Shown in pieces: positions 1-8,882 of a stretch of DNA of 64,000 nt; position 1 is the first letter of the stretch, and the number at the start of each line of letters is the position of its first letter. This DNA is from Chloracidobacterium sp. (GTDB lineage: Bacteria > Acidobacteriota > Blastocatellia > Pyrinomonadales > Pyrinomonadaceae). A program made the position numbers and the translations under genes. The notes under the pieces are model-generated. The model was not told where the DNA came from, did not search any database, and saw only the letters and a program-made list of their open reading frames with translations. The DNA lies in NCBI GenBank assembly GCA_016720705.1, contig JADKKB010000002.1, positions 1 through 64,000 of the forward strand, in the 5' to 3' direction.

Positions 1-89
1 ATGAGTGGAAGGTCGCGATGAAGTTCATCGTTGACGCCGAGGATGGCGAGATCGTCGTAAGACCGGGCGAGGTTTTCAGCCTCAACTAA
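1..89 (+). CDS. 3' end of an unidentified protein
   Basis: An open frame enters the window from the left and ends at the TAA at 87-89. The last 28 or so residues read EWKVAMKFIVDAEDG then EIVVRPGEVFSLN. It is too short to assign to a family. A terminator-like hairpin follows 24 bp after the stop, which supports this as a real gene end. Confidence 0.5.
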   Translation, partial: EWKVAMKFIVDAEDGEIVVRPGEVFSLN

Positions 90-112
90 ACCGTTGTCCA
101 ACTTTATGCATC

Positions 113-148
113 AAAGGCCTTGGGGATGAAACTCACCAAGGCCATTTT
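113..148 (+). terminator. rho-independent terminator of the partial first gene
   Basis: A perfect 8-bp stem (GGCCTTGG at 116-123 with CCAAGGCC at 136-143) is followed by ATTTT. It lies between the stop at 89 and the next start at 154. Confidence 0.7.
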
Positions 149-153
149 CTAAT

Positions 154-969
154 ATGAGATCGAACTTTCGCCCAATCAACAAATTTTTCATAATCGCCGC
201 CATTACCGCATTCGCTGCGTTTGGCATCGCGGCACAAAACGCACCGACTGCTGATCAGGCCGAAAAGGCACAGGCAGTGATCGCCCAAGCGGTAAAGAAT
301 CTGGGCGGCGACCGCTATCTGAATGTCCGTTCGCAGATCGGCCGTGGGAAATTCAGCGTCATCAAGGAAAACACTCTAATTTCGTTTCAGACGTTTGTGG
401 ATGTGATAGCGTTTCCGGACAAGGAAAGAACCGAATTTAAGGGCGGCGGTAAACGGACCGTTCAGACCAATGTCGGCAACACCGGATGGGTCTTTGACGG
501 AGAGCAAGAATTGATCAAGATCCAGACCGAAGACCAGATCGCGAATTTCAAACGCGGCGTTCGCGTAAGCCTCGACAATCTGCTTCGCGGACACTGGAAA
601 GGCGACGGCGAGATCACATATATTGGCAAACGTGCGGCGACCCTCGGCAAACGCAACGATGTCATTAAATTGACCTACAAGGACGGCCTTATGGTCGAGT
701 TTGAGTTTGCCGATGACGGACTGCCCGTAAAGGCGATCTATAAAAGCGGCGGCGAAGACGACACCGATGAGATCAAGGAAGAAGACCGCTACGCGCAGTT
801 CGTTGAGATCGACGGCATCAAAACGCCATTCATAATTGACCGCTTTACCAATGGCCAGCAGTCGTCGCGGATCAATTACCTGACCGTCGAATTTAATAAG
901 AGCATTTCCGATTCGATCTTTGCAAAACCGTCAAACGCCAAAGACGCTAAAAAGGACATTAGGCTGTAA
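154..969 (+). CDS. secreted hypothetical protein, possible LolA/LppX-like fold
   Basis: 271 residues. A cleavable signal peptide is clear (hydrophobic IIAAITAFAAFGIAAQ, residues 13-28), so the protein is exported. The mature part contains LGGDRYLNVRS, short beta-rich segments with alternating polar residues (GWVFDGEQELIK), and a C-terminal YLTVEFNKSISDSIFAKP. Proteins of this shape are common in Acidobacteria and resemble outer-membrane lipoprotein-sorting (LolA-like) half-barrels; that link is inference. No catalytic motif is seen. It lies between two terminators, so it is probably monocistronic. Confidence 0.8.
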   Translation: MRSNFRPINKFFIIAAITAFAAFGIAAQNAPTADQAEKAQAVIAQAVKNLGGDRYLNVRSQIGRGKFSVIKENTLISFQTFVDVIAFPDKERTEFKGGGKRTVQTNVGNTGWVFDGEQELIKIQTEDQIANFKRGVRVSLDNLLRGHWKGDGEITYIGKRAATLGKRNDVIKLTYKDGLMVEFEFADDGLPVKAIYKSGGEDDTDEIKEEDRYAQFVEIDGIKTPFIIDRFTNGQQSSRINYLTVEFNKSISDSIFAKPSNAKDAKKDIRL

Positions 970-1010
970 GGGTCGCGAAATCACCCGGTCAACGCTTCGA
1001 TCGCTGTAGC

Positions 1011-1045
1011 AAAAAAGGCCTCGTATCTCTACGAAGCCTTTTTAT
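1011..1045. terminator. bidirectional terminator between convergent genes
   Basis: AAAAAGGCCTCGTA (from 1012) pairs with TACGAAGCCTTTTT (to 1043), with one mismatch and a 4-nt loop. A-rich and T-rich flanks would serve both the secreted protein gene (plus) and the RNase E/G gene (minus). Confidence 0.8.
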
Positions 1046-1080
1046 TTATCGGCGAGTTGATCGCCCGATCACGTTGCGAT

Positions 1081-3879
1081 CTACACGAATGCAAAATCGA
1101 ACTGCCCTTGATGGACCGATTTGTCAGAAGTCACATCGACGTGACCTAGATGAGCTTCGATCTCCTCGAGCACTTCCCTTTCGGAACTGCGCAGCGATTT
1201 TGCGACTTCCGGATGCACACGCAGGGTGGTATGACGAACGTCTTCGACGTTTTTCGCCAAGCGACGGGCTTCGGCTAGTATCTCGTAGCAGACAGTCGTC
1301 GGCGACTTGACCCAACCCGAACCTTCGCAATAGTCACAGGGTGCACACATTGTGCGTTCGAGCGACTGCTTGACGCGTTTGCGGGTCATAATGATCAGCC
1401 CGAAATCGTTAAATGACAGCACCTTGGTCGGGGAGCGATCGGTCGAGAGTGCCTCTTGCAAAGCCTGCGAAACTTTATGCCGATTTCGACGATCATCCAT
1501 ATCGATCAGGTCAAGCACGATAATTCCGCCGAGGTCGCGAAGGCGTATTTGCCGTGCGATCTCATCGACCGCTTCCATATTGGTGCGGGTGATCGTGTCC
1601 TCGAGGCGAGCATTGCCCTTACCGACGAATTTGCCGGTATTGACATCGATCGCTACAAGGGCTTCAGTCTGGTTGATCACGAGATAACCACCACTCTTGA
1701 GCCAAACACGCGGCTTGAGAGCCTTTTCGATCTCTTCCTGTACGCCGTAATATTCCAGGATCGGCTCGTCACGCGTGTATAGCTTGACCTTGTTGACCGA
1801 ACGCGGTTGGATCAGATTAATAAATTCGACGGTGCGGAGATATTCCTCTTCGCTATCGACGCGAATCGCCGTAAAATCATCCGAAAACTGATCGCGAAGA
1901 ATACGCTGAACCAGGTCAAGGTCCTGATGGACAATGGCCGGTGAGCGCTTTTTCTCGGAATTCTTTTTGGATTCTGCCCACATCCTGGCCAGATACCGAG
2001 CGTCATTTCGCAGATCTTCTTCGGATATTCCGATGCCCGCCGTACGAACAATGAATCCACCGGACGGGATCTCGGCGTCCTGGCGAATGCGTTGGATCAG
2101 CGTGCGAAGCCGAGAGCGTTCGCTCGAAGATTCGATCTTGCGTGAAACGCCGAGATGCTCGATCGTCGGCATATAGACCAGATAGCGGCCCGGCAGAGCG
2201 ATATGCGAAGTGATGCGAGCACCCTTTTTCGCGATCGGCTCTTTGGCGATCTGGACGAGTATCTCTTGGCCCTCCCGAAGAAGATCAGCGATCAGCGGCT
2301 GCGGTCGACCGCCCCGATCATTGCGATCATTGCGGTCATTACGCCCACGCCCTCCGCGATCATTTCGTTCGGTTCGTTCGCCACTCGGACGATCACCGGA
2401 CGGACGATCACCAGTCGGACGTTCGCTACTCGGACGATCGGTCGGCGGACGATCATTGGACGGACGATCACCCGACGGACGGTCGGTCGGCGGTCGATCA
2501 CTTGCGGGTCGGTCGGACGACTGCCGTTCCCGGCCCCGCCCTCCGCGTTTATTACGAGAGTCGCGGCCTCCACGGTCGTCAGCCGGACGTTCCCGATCGT
2601 CGGCGTTTACCGCTTGCGGCTCGGTGGCATCGCCGGAGGCGATCTCAACAATGGCCTCGACCGGCTCGACTGCTTCGGAAGCCTCGAAAGTCTCATCGAC
2701 GTTTCCATCGACATCGTCGTTGGTGTCAGGTATCAACTCACCGTTTTCGTCCGTTTTTGGCTTTCCACTCCGACGGCGCCCACGTCCGCCGCGGCGGACG
2801 GCCATTTCGGCGGTATCGCCGGATTCCTTAACACTGGCTTCGGCGTCCTCAAGTTCATCTCCGTCCGTTTTCTTTTTCGCCTTCGGCTTGGAGAATTTAC
2901 CCTTTGCGGCCGCACCACGCTTTGCCGGAGCCTTGCGTTTTGCGGCTGGCTTTTCATCTTTGGACTCAACCACGGCCTCGTCAGCCGCGTCTTCGATGAT
3001 CGCCTCTACCGTGGGCTGCACTTCGACCTCAACCTTCGCCTTCGCCCTGGACTTGGTCTTGCTGCGTCCCTTAGCCGGTACGACGGGGGTTTCGTCGTCT
3101 TCGTCGGCGATCCGCTCGAACGTACTGGTCTCTGCCGTTACTGAGTCGATCAATGAACCGACCTCTGTGACATCGACGCTTTCCATATCAAACTCAATGG
3201 TTCGCACCTTGTGCTGGATCGCCTCCTGCATATAGGCATCCTTGAAGAGTTCGCCGGTACTCTCTTCGTCATCACTGATACGCTCAAAGCCGGCATTGTC
3301 ATACTCGACTTCGAAAATGGGTTCGGCAGGCCGCATTTCCTCTTGTCGCGGTTGATCGTCACGATTGTCCCGGCCGTTGCGGCCTCGTCCACGGCCACGC
3401 CCACGTCCGCGGCCCTTTTCTTGTTCCCGATCCGATTCCGGTTCGCTCTCGTTTCGAGCATCATCTGATAGTTCAACCAAAATATCAGCACCGGTCTCCG
3501 CAAGCGGTTCCGCGATCTCCTGAACCGATTCCATCTGCTTTTCGCGTTCAATGCGGCTACGGTCGATCTGCTCGTTGGCCTCGCGCTTAGCTTCCTCCGG
3601 CGAAGCTTTCTTATTCTTTTCCATTACGACGCGTTCGATCTCCTCGTCTTCGTCGAAAAAGTCGGAAACATACAAGAACGCATCGCGTTCGAGCCCAATG
3701 TCGACAAACGCCGACTGCATACCGGGCAGGACCCGCATAACGCGGCCCTTATATACGTTACCGACGACACCCGAGTTTTCCTCGCCGCGTTCGATATAAA
3801 ATTCTGTTACCTTTCCGTTATCCAGAATTGCGATCTTCTTTTCGCGTCCGTTGACGCTAACGATCATTTCTTTTGACAT
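1081..3879 (-). CDS. rng: ribonuclease E/G with a large disordered insert in the S1 domain
   Basis: 932 residues; an endoribonuclease for mRNA decay and rRNA processing. The N-terminus (MSKEMIVSVNGREKKIAIL) and first half of the S1 domain (NVYKGRVMRVLPGMQSAFVD) occupy residues 1-80. The S1 domain resumes near residue 535 (LLREGQEILVQIAKE). The DNase I-like catalytic domain carries the expected acidic residues in VAIDVNTG and IIVLDLIDMDD, and a Cys-rich Zn-link is at 845-851 (CAPCDYC). Residues 80-535 are a low-complexity acidic/basic insert with GRGRGRGRGRNGR and degenerate DRPS/DRPT repeats (about 453-501). Canonical RNase E carries its long disordered tail at the C-terminus, so this placement is notable. 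Large antisense frames inside the insert are composition artefacts. Confidence 0.95.
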   Translation of the reverse strand: MSKEMIVSVNGREKKIAILDNGKVTEFYIERGEENSGVVGNVYKGRVMRVLPGMQSAFVDIGLERDAFLYVSDFFDEDEEIERVVMEKNKKASPEEAKREANEQIDRSRIEREKQMESVQEIAEPLAETGADILVELSDDARNESEPESDREQEKGRGRGRGRGRGRNGRDNRDDQPRQEEMRPAEPIFEVEYDNAGFERISDDEESTGELFKDAYMQEAIQHKVRTIEFDMESVDVTEVGSLIDSVTAETSTFERIADEDDETPVVPAKGRSKTKSRAKAKVEVEVQPTVEAIIEDAADEAVVESKDEKPAAKRKAPAKRGAAAKGKFSKPKAKKKTDGDELEDAEASVKESGDTAEMAVRRGGRGRRRSGKPKTDENGELIPDTNDDVDGNVDETFEASEAVEPVEAIVEIASGDATEPQAVNADDRERPADDRGGRDSRNKRGGRGRERQSSDRPASDRPPTDRPSGDRPSNDRPPTDRPSSERPTGDRPSGDRPSGERTERNDRGGRGRNDRNDRNDRGGRPQPLIADLLREGQEILVQIAKEPIAKKGARITSHIALPGRYLVYMPTIEHLGVSRKIESSSERSRLRTLIQRIRQDAEIPSGGFIVRTAGIGISEEDLRNDARYLARMWAESKKNSEKKRSPAIVHQDLDLVQRILRDQFSDDFTAIRVDSEEEYLRTVEFINLIQPRSVNKVKLYTRDEPILEYYGVQEEIEKALKPRVWLKSGGYLVINQTEALVAIDVNTGKFVGKGNARLEDTITRTNMEAVDEIARQIRLRDLGGIIVLDLIDMDDRRNRHKVSQALQEALSTDRSPTKVLSFNDFGLIIMTRKRVKQSLERTMCAPCDYCEGSGWVKSPTTVCYEILAEARRLAKNVEDVRHTTLRVHPEVAKSLRSSEREVLEEIEAHLGHVDVTSDKSVHQGQFDFAFV
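2383..2520 (-). repeat. degenerate tandem repeat inside the RNase E/G gene
   Basis: On the plus strand the motif GGACGATCACCG and variants such as GGACGATCATTGGA recur with 12-27 bp spacing. They encode the DRPS/DRPT/ERPT repeats of the RNase E/G insert. Repeat number may vary between strains by slippage or recombination (inference). Confidence 0.7.
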
Positions 3880-4332
3880 ACAAACAAATACTTTCCTTAA
3901 TTTGGATTACTATTTTGCCCGCAGTTACGTAGGTTAGAGCTTTGTCAGAGTATTGGATCGGATATAGACGCCGAGCTTACAGCTCGATCGGCAGAGCATA
4001 GACGCGTACTTTGGACTGATAGCTTGAGTATGGGAGTTGGTCCCAAATGGACAAGTATTGAATTAAGTTCACGCAGGAATCTCTGTTTAGAAAGGCATCC
4101 GCGGCCTTCCTCTATCGGGGAGCACCTATTTCACGTTAAATGAGATCGTGCTCGGACCCGCTAAAATCTTGAACTCGTTAATTACGAGTCGTCTTATAAA
4201 ATCCTTCTGACGTTTGCTTGTCACCGCCGTAGCCTAAAAGACCAATACGGGCAAACCGAAATTATTATAAACGAATCCCAAAAGATAGTAAATGCAATTC
4301 GATGATTACTTTTTGAAGTTTGTTAGTCAAGA
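3880..4332. other. 453-bp gene-free region between rng and the FHA-PrsW gene
   Basis: Both neighbours are on the minus strand, so the stretch is the rng upstream region plus the 3' flank of the PrsW gene. I see no tRNA, no plausible ORF and no strong hairpin followed by a T-run. It could hold a long rng 5' leader; RNase E mRNA is autoregulated through its leader in E. coli, but nothing here proves that. Confidence 0.4.
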
Positions 4333-5874
4333 TCATACCTGATCCCTCCATCTCAACACTTCTTCCCGAAGCAGAGGGTTTTGTTGGAAACTGCCCGTTT
4401 GACCGTGTGCCGCAGTTGCCCTCTGAATGTGCCAGTAACTTAGTCCAAGCTTGCCGACAGCACGCAAATAATGGCTGCGAGCTCGAAACTTGCCGCCAAA
4501 TAGACCACTGATCAGCCAACCCGAACTCTTGAATGCGGAAGTGACGGTTTCGCCGAGTTCAGTTGAGATCAAACCGCGGGCAATATCAATAGCAAGCATT
4601 TCCTTTAGTATCTTGTTTTGGCGGTGCATAACCCACAGAGCGAAGCCGGCGATGATCAGAAAGAACGGTATCTCCAGGATCAGATAGCCGACTAAAAAGC
4701 CCTGAAATCCACCGATAACAGCCATTCCATTCCAGATAGCGTGGAGCGTGACCGCTCCAATATACCCGACTAGCGGCATTAATATCCGAACAAATTTGTT
4801 ATGTGACTCGCGAGCGATGCCGCAACCGATTCCGGTCATTGCAGTGAATGACACGTGCGCGAACGGCGACAAGATACCTCGCATAAAAAAGATCACGGCC
4901 AAAGCCCCAAAGCCGCCACCGCCCAACGCCCTGCCGTAGTAGAGAACATTTTCAACCGTGGCAAAGCCGAGGGCGATCACACCGGCAAACACGATCCCGT
5001 CAAGTATATCGTCAAAATATTTACGGAAAAAGATCAGCAATATGACGAGGCCTATTCCCTTTGACCCTTCTTCGAAGACCGGCGCCGATATGACCGCACC
5101 GACGACCTGACCTGCCTCCGGCGAGACCGCGGCACCGACCGCGACGCCGAAAAAGGTGTTTACGACAAAGGAGACAATTACGGCGACCAGTGCCCCCCAC
5201 GCGAATGCCAGAGCAAGTAGCCAGATCGGTTCGGGATCGTAGCGGTCGAGCCACACCAGCGGGATGATATAGATGATCGCGGGGACAAAGGCTACGACTG
5301 ACGCTATGACGGCTGGTACCACCCCGACGCTTAGAAACATAATGGCCGCGACGATCAGCATCATAAACGCGATCGCGAAGATCGTGACGCCGATACCGAT
5401 GTATTTGCCGGTCTTTTTCTCGTTCGGATCAACGACCACGCGGCCCAGGCCAAGATTAGTGATGGAATTTTGTAAATTGACCGGACCGGTCGCGGCTAGT
5501 TGGCTAAACTGCTGCACCTGCAGATCACGATAGTTTTCAGCCGACGGTGCTATGTCGGCTACTCCGTCACATTCGATACGCACTACACCGGTCACGCCGT
5601 TCTTACCAAATTGAATTCGATCGCCGGATGTGAGTTTGGACGATCCGACCGGTATGCCGTTCAGGATCGTACCGTTGGTGCTCCGGTTGTCAGTGAGAAA
5701 AAAGCCGTCGACCTTGGATTCTATAAAAGCGTGTTGTTTCGACGCGATCCGCTCGCTGAGAGGATCGAATCGTACACTGCAGGTTTCACCGCGGCCAATG
5801 GTTAAAAAGCCGTTTTCCAGATCAAATACCTGTCCGGCCAAGGACCCGCTCTCAATCGCTAGGTGGAGTTTCAT
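4333..5874 (-). CDS. FHA domain - PrsW-family intramembrane protease fusion
   Basis: 513 residues. Residues 1-105 form an FHA domain, a phosphothreonine-binding module (GRGE at 27-30, NRSTNGT at 63-69). A linker is followed by at least seven hydrophobic segments from about 158 to 416. These carry the PrsW/CAAX-like glutamic protease signature: EExxK at 268-272, ATVENV with E308, PFAH with H340, and LHAIWNG with H378. PrsW in Bacillus cleaves the anti-sigma factor RsiW. Here an FHA sensor at the cytosolic N-terminus suggests proteolysis gated by protein phosphorylation (inference). The C-terminal 90 residues are soluble and unassigned. A terminator of the upstream gene lies just before its start. 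Confidence 0.88.
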   Translation of the reverse strand: MKLHLAIESGSLAGQVFDLENGFLTIGRGETCSVRFDPLSERIASKQHAFIESKVDGFFLTDNRSTNGTILNGIPVGSSKLTSGDRIQFGKNGVTGVVRIECDGVADIAPSAENYRDLQVQQFSQLAATGPVNLQNSITNLGLGRVVVDPNEKKTGKYIGIGVTIFAIAFMMLIVAAIMFLSVGVVPAVIASVVAFVPAIIYIIPLVWLDRYDPEPIWLLALAFAWGALVAVIVSFVVNTFFGVAVGAAVSPEAGQVVGAVISAPVFEEGSKGIGLVILLIFFRKYFDDILDGIVFAGVIALGFATVENVLYYGRALGGGGFGALAVIFFMRGILSPFAHVSFTAMTGIGCGIARESHNKFVRILMPLVGYIGAVTLHAIWNGMAVIGGFQGFLVGYLILEIPFFLIIAGFALWVMHRQNKILKEMLAIDIARGLISTELGETVTSAFKSSGWLISGLFGGKFRARSHYLRAVGKLGLSYWHIQRATAAHGQTGSFQQNPLLREEVLRWRDQV

Positions 5875-5890
5875 AGCATCATATTAAGTA

Positions 5891-5932
5891 CAAAAAGCCC
5901 AAAGTCAAGCTAATTGCCTGACTTTGGGCTCT
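5891..5932 (-). terminator. terminator of the LVIVD/VCBS protein gene
   Basis: A perfect 12-bp stem, AGCCCAAAGTCA (5896-5907) with TGACTTTGGGCT (5919-5930). Read on the minus strand it is followed by TTTTTG. It lies between the stop at 5952 and the next gene start at 5874. Confidence 0.85.
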
Positions 5933-5951
5933 TAAAGATCCAAAGCGATTA

Positions 5952-8042
5952 TTACGGCTGTACAGAGGACGGCGATGGGATATCTCCCGTCTGGCCGAAA
6001 AGTCGGGCGTAGAAACCGCCGTTTGTACTATTTAGACGATACCAAACACTCGTGCTAGGTCTGAAGACAGCAATGTCCGCTTTGGAATCACCGTCGTAGT
6101 CTGCGGGAATCGGAACATCTTCGGCGATGCCGAAGTTAAAGGCCGAAAATGTCTGAGTGGAGGGATCAAGCATATACCACGTTCCGTTCGAGGGGCGGTA
6201 AACCGTAAAGTCCGACACGCCGTTGCCGTCGAAGTCACCACTGACGGGCTTGTCGCCGTTGGTTCCGAAGGCTCGATACAGCGGGATCGATGACGAACTC
6301 TGGCTTACATACCAAACGCCGTTCGACGGCCGCCATACGGCTATATCGATCTTGCCGTCGCCTTCGAAATCGCCTACGACCGGCTTATCACCACTTACGC
6401 CCCACTGCATTGCCTTGAATCCAAGTGTGCTCTGCTGGATATACCAAATTCCGGTTGATGGCCGCCACACGGCCAAGTCCGTTTTGCCGTCGGCGTCATA
6501 GTCGCCAGCGACGGGAATATCCGTACTCAAGCCAAACTTCATCGCCAAGAAATTGCCCGGATCACTGCTGCGGCGAATCCACCAGGTGCCCGTCGAAGGA
6601 CGAAATATCGCAATGTCCGTCTTGCCGTCGCCGTCATAATCGCCCGGTTCCAAAACATCAGTCCCGAAACCAAATCCAACGGCCGAGGCCGTGCTGTCAG
6701 AACTATTCTCAATACTCCAGAGGGTGCCGGAGGGCGAAAATACCGATAGGTCGGTCTTGCCGTCGCCGTCGAAATCAGAAACACGATTCTTTACCGGTGA
6801 CGTGACTGCACTTGCGTCAAGCACGAGCAGGCCGTTGGCCAGATCTCCCGCCAGGATCTTATCGGAACCAAGGAACGGATAGACTGCCCAGTTACCGTCA
6901 TAGCTCGTCGGCAGCAGATTCTGTCGCGAGTCCGAACCGCAGACCATATCCCAGGGCTCAGCATCCAAGAGAGCTTGTTTCTCCTCTGCCGGAGGTGCGA
7001 AGACCGCCGGGTATGTGTCGTACTGGCCGACACGGATCGGTGTGCTCGGATTTGAAAGGTCAAAAACCTGAATTCCCGCTTGATACCACGAAATATAAAG
7101 TCGATTGCCCATCACGACCGGGTTATGCGGCGTGACCGCGTTGATCGACAATGCGTTCATCCCTACCGAATTGACGAGCAATGGCGTTGCCGGGTTTTCG
7201 ATATTATATGTTCTGAGATCACCGTTCCCGTTACTCGTCTCACGACAACTGTAAAGGTACTTCCCGTCCTCACTCGTCCAACTGCTATGCATACTGTTGC
7301 CCGCAGTTACCCCGGATTGATCGTCAATGAATCCAAGCAGTTGCGGCGGCGTATTTGCTACGTTGGCGATGTTGTAGATCTCGGTTCGGCCTCGTTGGCT
7401 CGAACTTCCCCATCCGGACGTAAACATTCGGTCGCCGCGAATGTGCATCGCGTGTACCCAGATCGGTTCCGTGGGATTGAGGTCCCGAATAAAAACCGGA
7501 TTTGCCGGATTTGTGATGTCGATGAATTTTAAGATCTTGCTGGAAAAGCCATTGAAGTTCTCGATCAGGATCTCAGACCCCATCTGATTTATCACCATCA
7601 TTTCGTGGATCGAGTTATGTCCGTTACCGGTAGCAGAATTGACGATCCCCAACAACTGCGGCGAGTATGGGTTGGTCAGATCCACGATATGCACACCGCC
7701 GCCGTTGCCACTACCAAAATAGCCTCGTGTACCGATGACGATCGCTTCTAAAAACTGTTGGTTAGATCCGGGATTATACCAACTCGCCAGTTTCGGAGCG
7801 TCGGGGTTGGAAATGTCGTATATAAAAGCTCCGCGGCAATTGTAGCTACCCTGCACGGCAATATTGCCATCGGCATAAATATCCGCAAATTTCAGATTAG
7901 ACGAACTACCGCAAGTTGGCGTGATCTGCGATCGAAGCCGAACTTTCTGCGCCGAAACCGACGTGCTAAACGCTGCCGTCATTACGATGGCGCATAGCGA
8001 AAACGCAAGTCCGCTCATAATTGCTGTATATCTATCTCTCAT
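5952..8042 (-). CDS. secreted LVIVD-repeat / VCBS (FG-GAP) repeat protein
   Basis: About 696 residues from the second ATG (8042), chosen because the GGGAGA ribosome site abuts the ATG at 8048 but sits correctly for 8042. A signal peptide ends near SVSAQ. The first ~400 residues contain LVIVD-type beta-propeller blades (AIVIGTRGYFGSGNGGGVHI, then VDLTNPYSPQLLG). The C-terminal third has six VCBS/FG-GAP repeats of the form DYDGDGKTDIAIFRPSTGTWW, the last ending PIPADYDGDSKADIAVFRPS. The Asp/Gly loops probably bind calcium. Such proteins are surface or secreted adhesion-like scaffolds; no enzyme motif is visible. The same VCBS module recurs in the protein encoded at 37729-38892. Confidence 0.88.
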   Translation of the reverse strand: MRDRYTAIMSGLAFSLCAIVMTAAFSTSVSAQKVRLRSQITPTCGSSSNLKFADIYADGNIAVQGSYNCRGAFIYDISNPDAPKLASWYNPGSNQQFLEAIVIGTRGYFGSGNGGGVHIVDLTNPYSPQLLGIVNSATGNGHNSIHEMMVINQMGSEILIENFNGFSSKILKFIDITNPANPVFIRDLNPTEPIWVHAMHIRGDRMFTSGWGSSSQRGRTEIYNIANVANTPPQLLGFIDDQSGVTAGNSMHSSWTSEDGKYLYSCRETSNGNGDLRTYNIENPATPLLVNSVGMNALSINAVTPHNPVVMGNRLYISWYQAGIQVFDLSNPSTPIRVGQYDTYPAVFAPPAEEKQALLDAEPWDMVCGSDSRQNLLPTSYDGNWAVYPFLGSDKILAGDLANGLLVLDASAVTSPVKNRVSDFDGDGKTDLSVFSPSGTLWSIENSSDSTASAVGFGFGTDVLEPGDYDGDGKTDIAIFRPSTGTWWIRRSSDPGNFLAMKFGLSTDIPVAGDYDADGKTDLAVWRPSTGIWYIQQSTLGFKAMQWGVSGDKPVVGDFEGDGKIDIAVWRPSNGVWYVSQSSSSIPLYRAFGTNGDKPVSGDFDGNGVSDFTVYRPSNGTWYMLDPSTQTFSAFNFGIAEDVPIPADYDGDSKADIAVFRPSTSVWYRLNSTNGGFYARLFGQTGDIPSPSSVQP

Positions 8043-8124
8043 TAACATCTCCCGATCTCAGTATGCCTTTACGAAAATTATCTATAACTTTTACTCCGAA
8101 ATGTCTGTGATTGCAAACCAGATC

Positions 8125-8162
8125 GCCGGCCTCACATCCGCTGTTACGAATATGAGGCCGGC
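8125..8162 (-). terminator. hairpin after the HARE-HTH gene
   Basis: A perfect 10-bp stem, GCCGGCCTCA (8125-8134) with TGAGGCCGGC (8153-8162), starts 22 bp beyond the stop of the upstream minus-strand gene. The T-run on the minus strand is weak, so termination is plausible but not certain. Confidence 0.5.
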
Positions 8163-8184
8163 ATAAACCGTTCAAAAGTTTTGA

Positions 8185-8811
8185 CTACGAAGCAAAGCGT
8201 TCGGCTTCGCGCATCACCAATTCAAAGGTGCCCGGTCCGGCTTTGCTAAACCGCCGATTTCGATTGAGCGAAACCGCGATCGAGATCGTCGGATTATTGC
8301 CCTTAAAACGCATTCCACCGGCAACGAGGAGATTATACAACTCGTTAACGTGAAGCGGTTGGCCGGATTCGCGGAGCAACAGAGTACAGGCCTGTGTGAT
8401 GGTCAGGTCGCTAAAACGCTGACTCAGCGGGGCCGAATTATGAACGATCGACGGGATCCCGCGATGCTGATTGATATACGATACTGATCCGCCAAAGCGG
8501 CGGCCATTGATTTCGGTCGGGTCCACACGTCCAATGTAACTATCACGCGGTTCCGGCCTTATCTCGTATTCATCGTCCATTTTGATGGTCCGCGGAGCGT
8601 GAAGCCCTCGATTGCCGGAGCGCATCGTGACCAAAAGGCTGTCTATCGCAGATTCGGTCTGCGAGGCACTATTTTCGAGTGCAGTGATCTCCTGACGCAG
8701 AAGATCGACCTCGACCTCGGCCTCGCGCAGGCGAGCCATCAGACGATTTTGGGCGTTTCGGGTTTGCCGCAGACTTTGCTCAAGTGTAGAAATTAGATTT
8801 TCGTCCAGCAT
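8185..8811 (-). CDS. coiled-coil protein with C-terminal HARE-HTH (winged-helix) domain
   Basis: 208 residues. Residues 1-65 are a heptad-rich coiled coil (LRQTRNAQNRLMARLREAEV). The C-terminal 75 residues match the HARE-HTH shape: LTITQACTLLLRESG, then QPLHVNELYNLLVAGG, then ISIAVSLNRNRRFSKAGPGT. HARE-HTH modules occur in RNA polymerase delta subunit, ASXL proteins and restriction enzymes and bind DNA or polymerase. No catalytic domain is attached here, so a regulatory or nucleoid role is likely (inference). It is the last gene of the minus-strand cluster yajQ-lepB-ispB-like, 71 bp after the prenyl synthase. Confidence 0.75.
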   Translation of the reverse strand: MLDENLISTLEQSLRQTRNAQNRLMARLREAEVEVDLLRQEITALENSASQTESAIDSLLVTMRSGNRGLHAPRTIKMDDEYEIRPEPRDSYIGRVDPTEINGRRFGGSVSYINQHRGIPSIVHNSAPLSQRFSDLTITQACTLLLRESGQPLHVNELYNLLVAGGMRFKGNNPTISIAVSLNRNRRFSKAGPGTFELVMREAERFAS

Positions 8812-8882
8812 ATTACGCAGATCGGGCTAAAACTCGGTAGTGTATGGTTGTCGGGAGTTTGTGCTCCCAAGGTCTCTGATCC

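Noticed and set aside
2383..2520. Short regularly spaced repeats that could suggest CRISPR
   Set aside because: The units are degenerate, spacing varies, there are no unique spacers of constant length, and the array is coding sequence of RNase E/G.
2155..3235. Two long plus-strand open frames (329 and 341 codons) opposite the RNase E/G gene
   Set aside because: They lie antisense to the low-complexity repeat insert and consist of biased Arg/Ser/Thr sequence with no motif. The open frames follow from codon composition of the opposite strand.
3880..4332. tRNA or riboswitch in the long rng upstream gap
   Set aside because: No T-loop GGTTCGAATCC-like signature, no acceptor-stem pairing and no known riboswitch core were found by eye.
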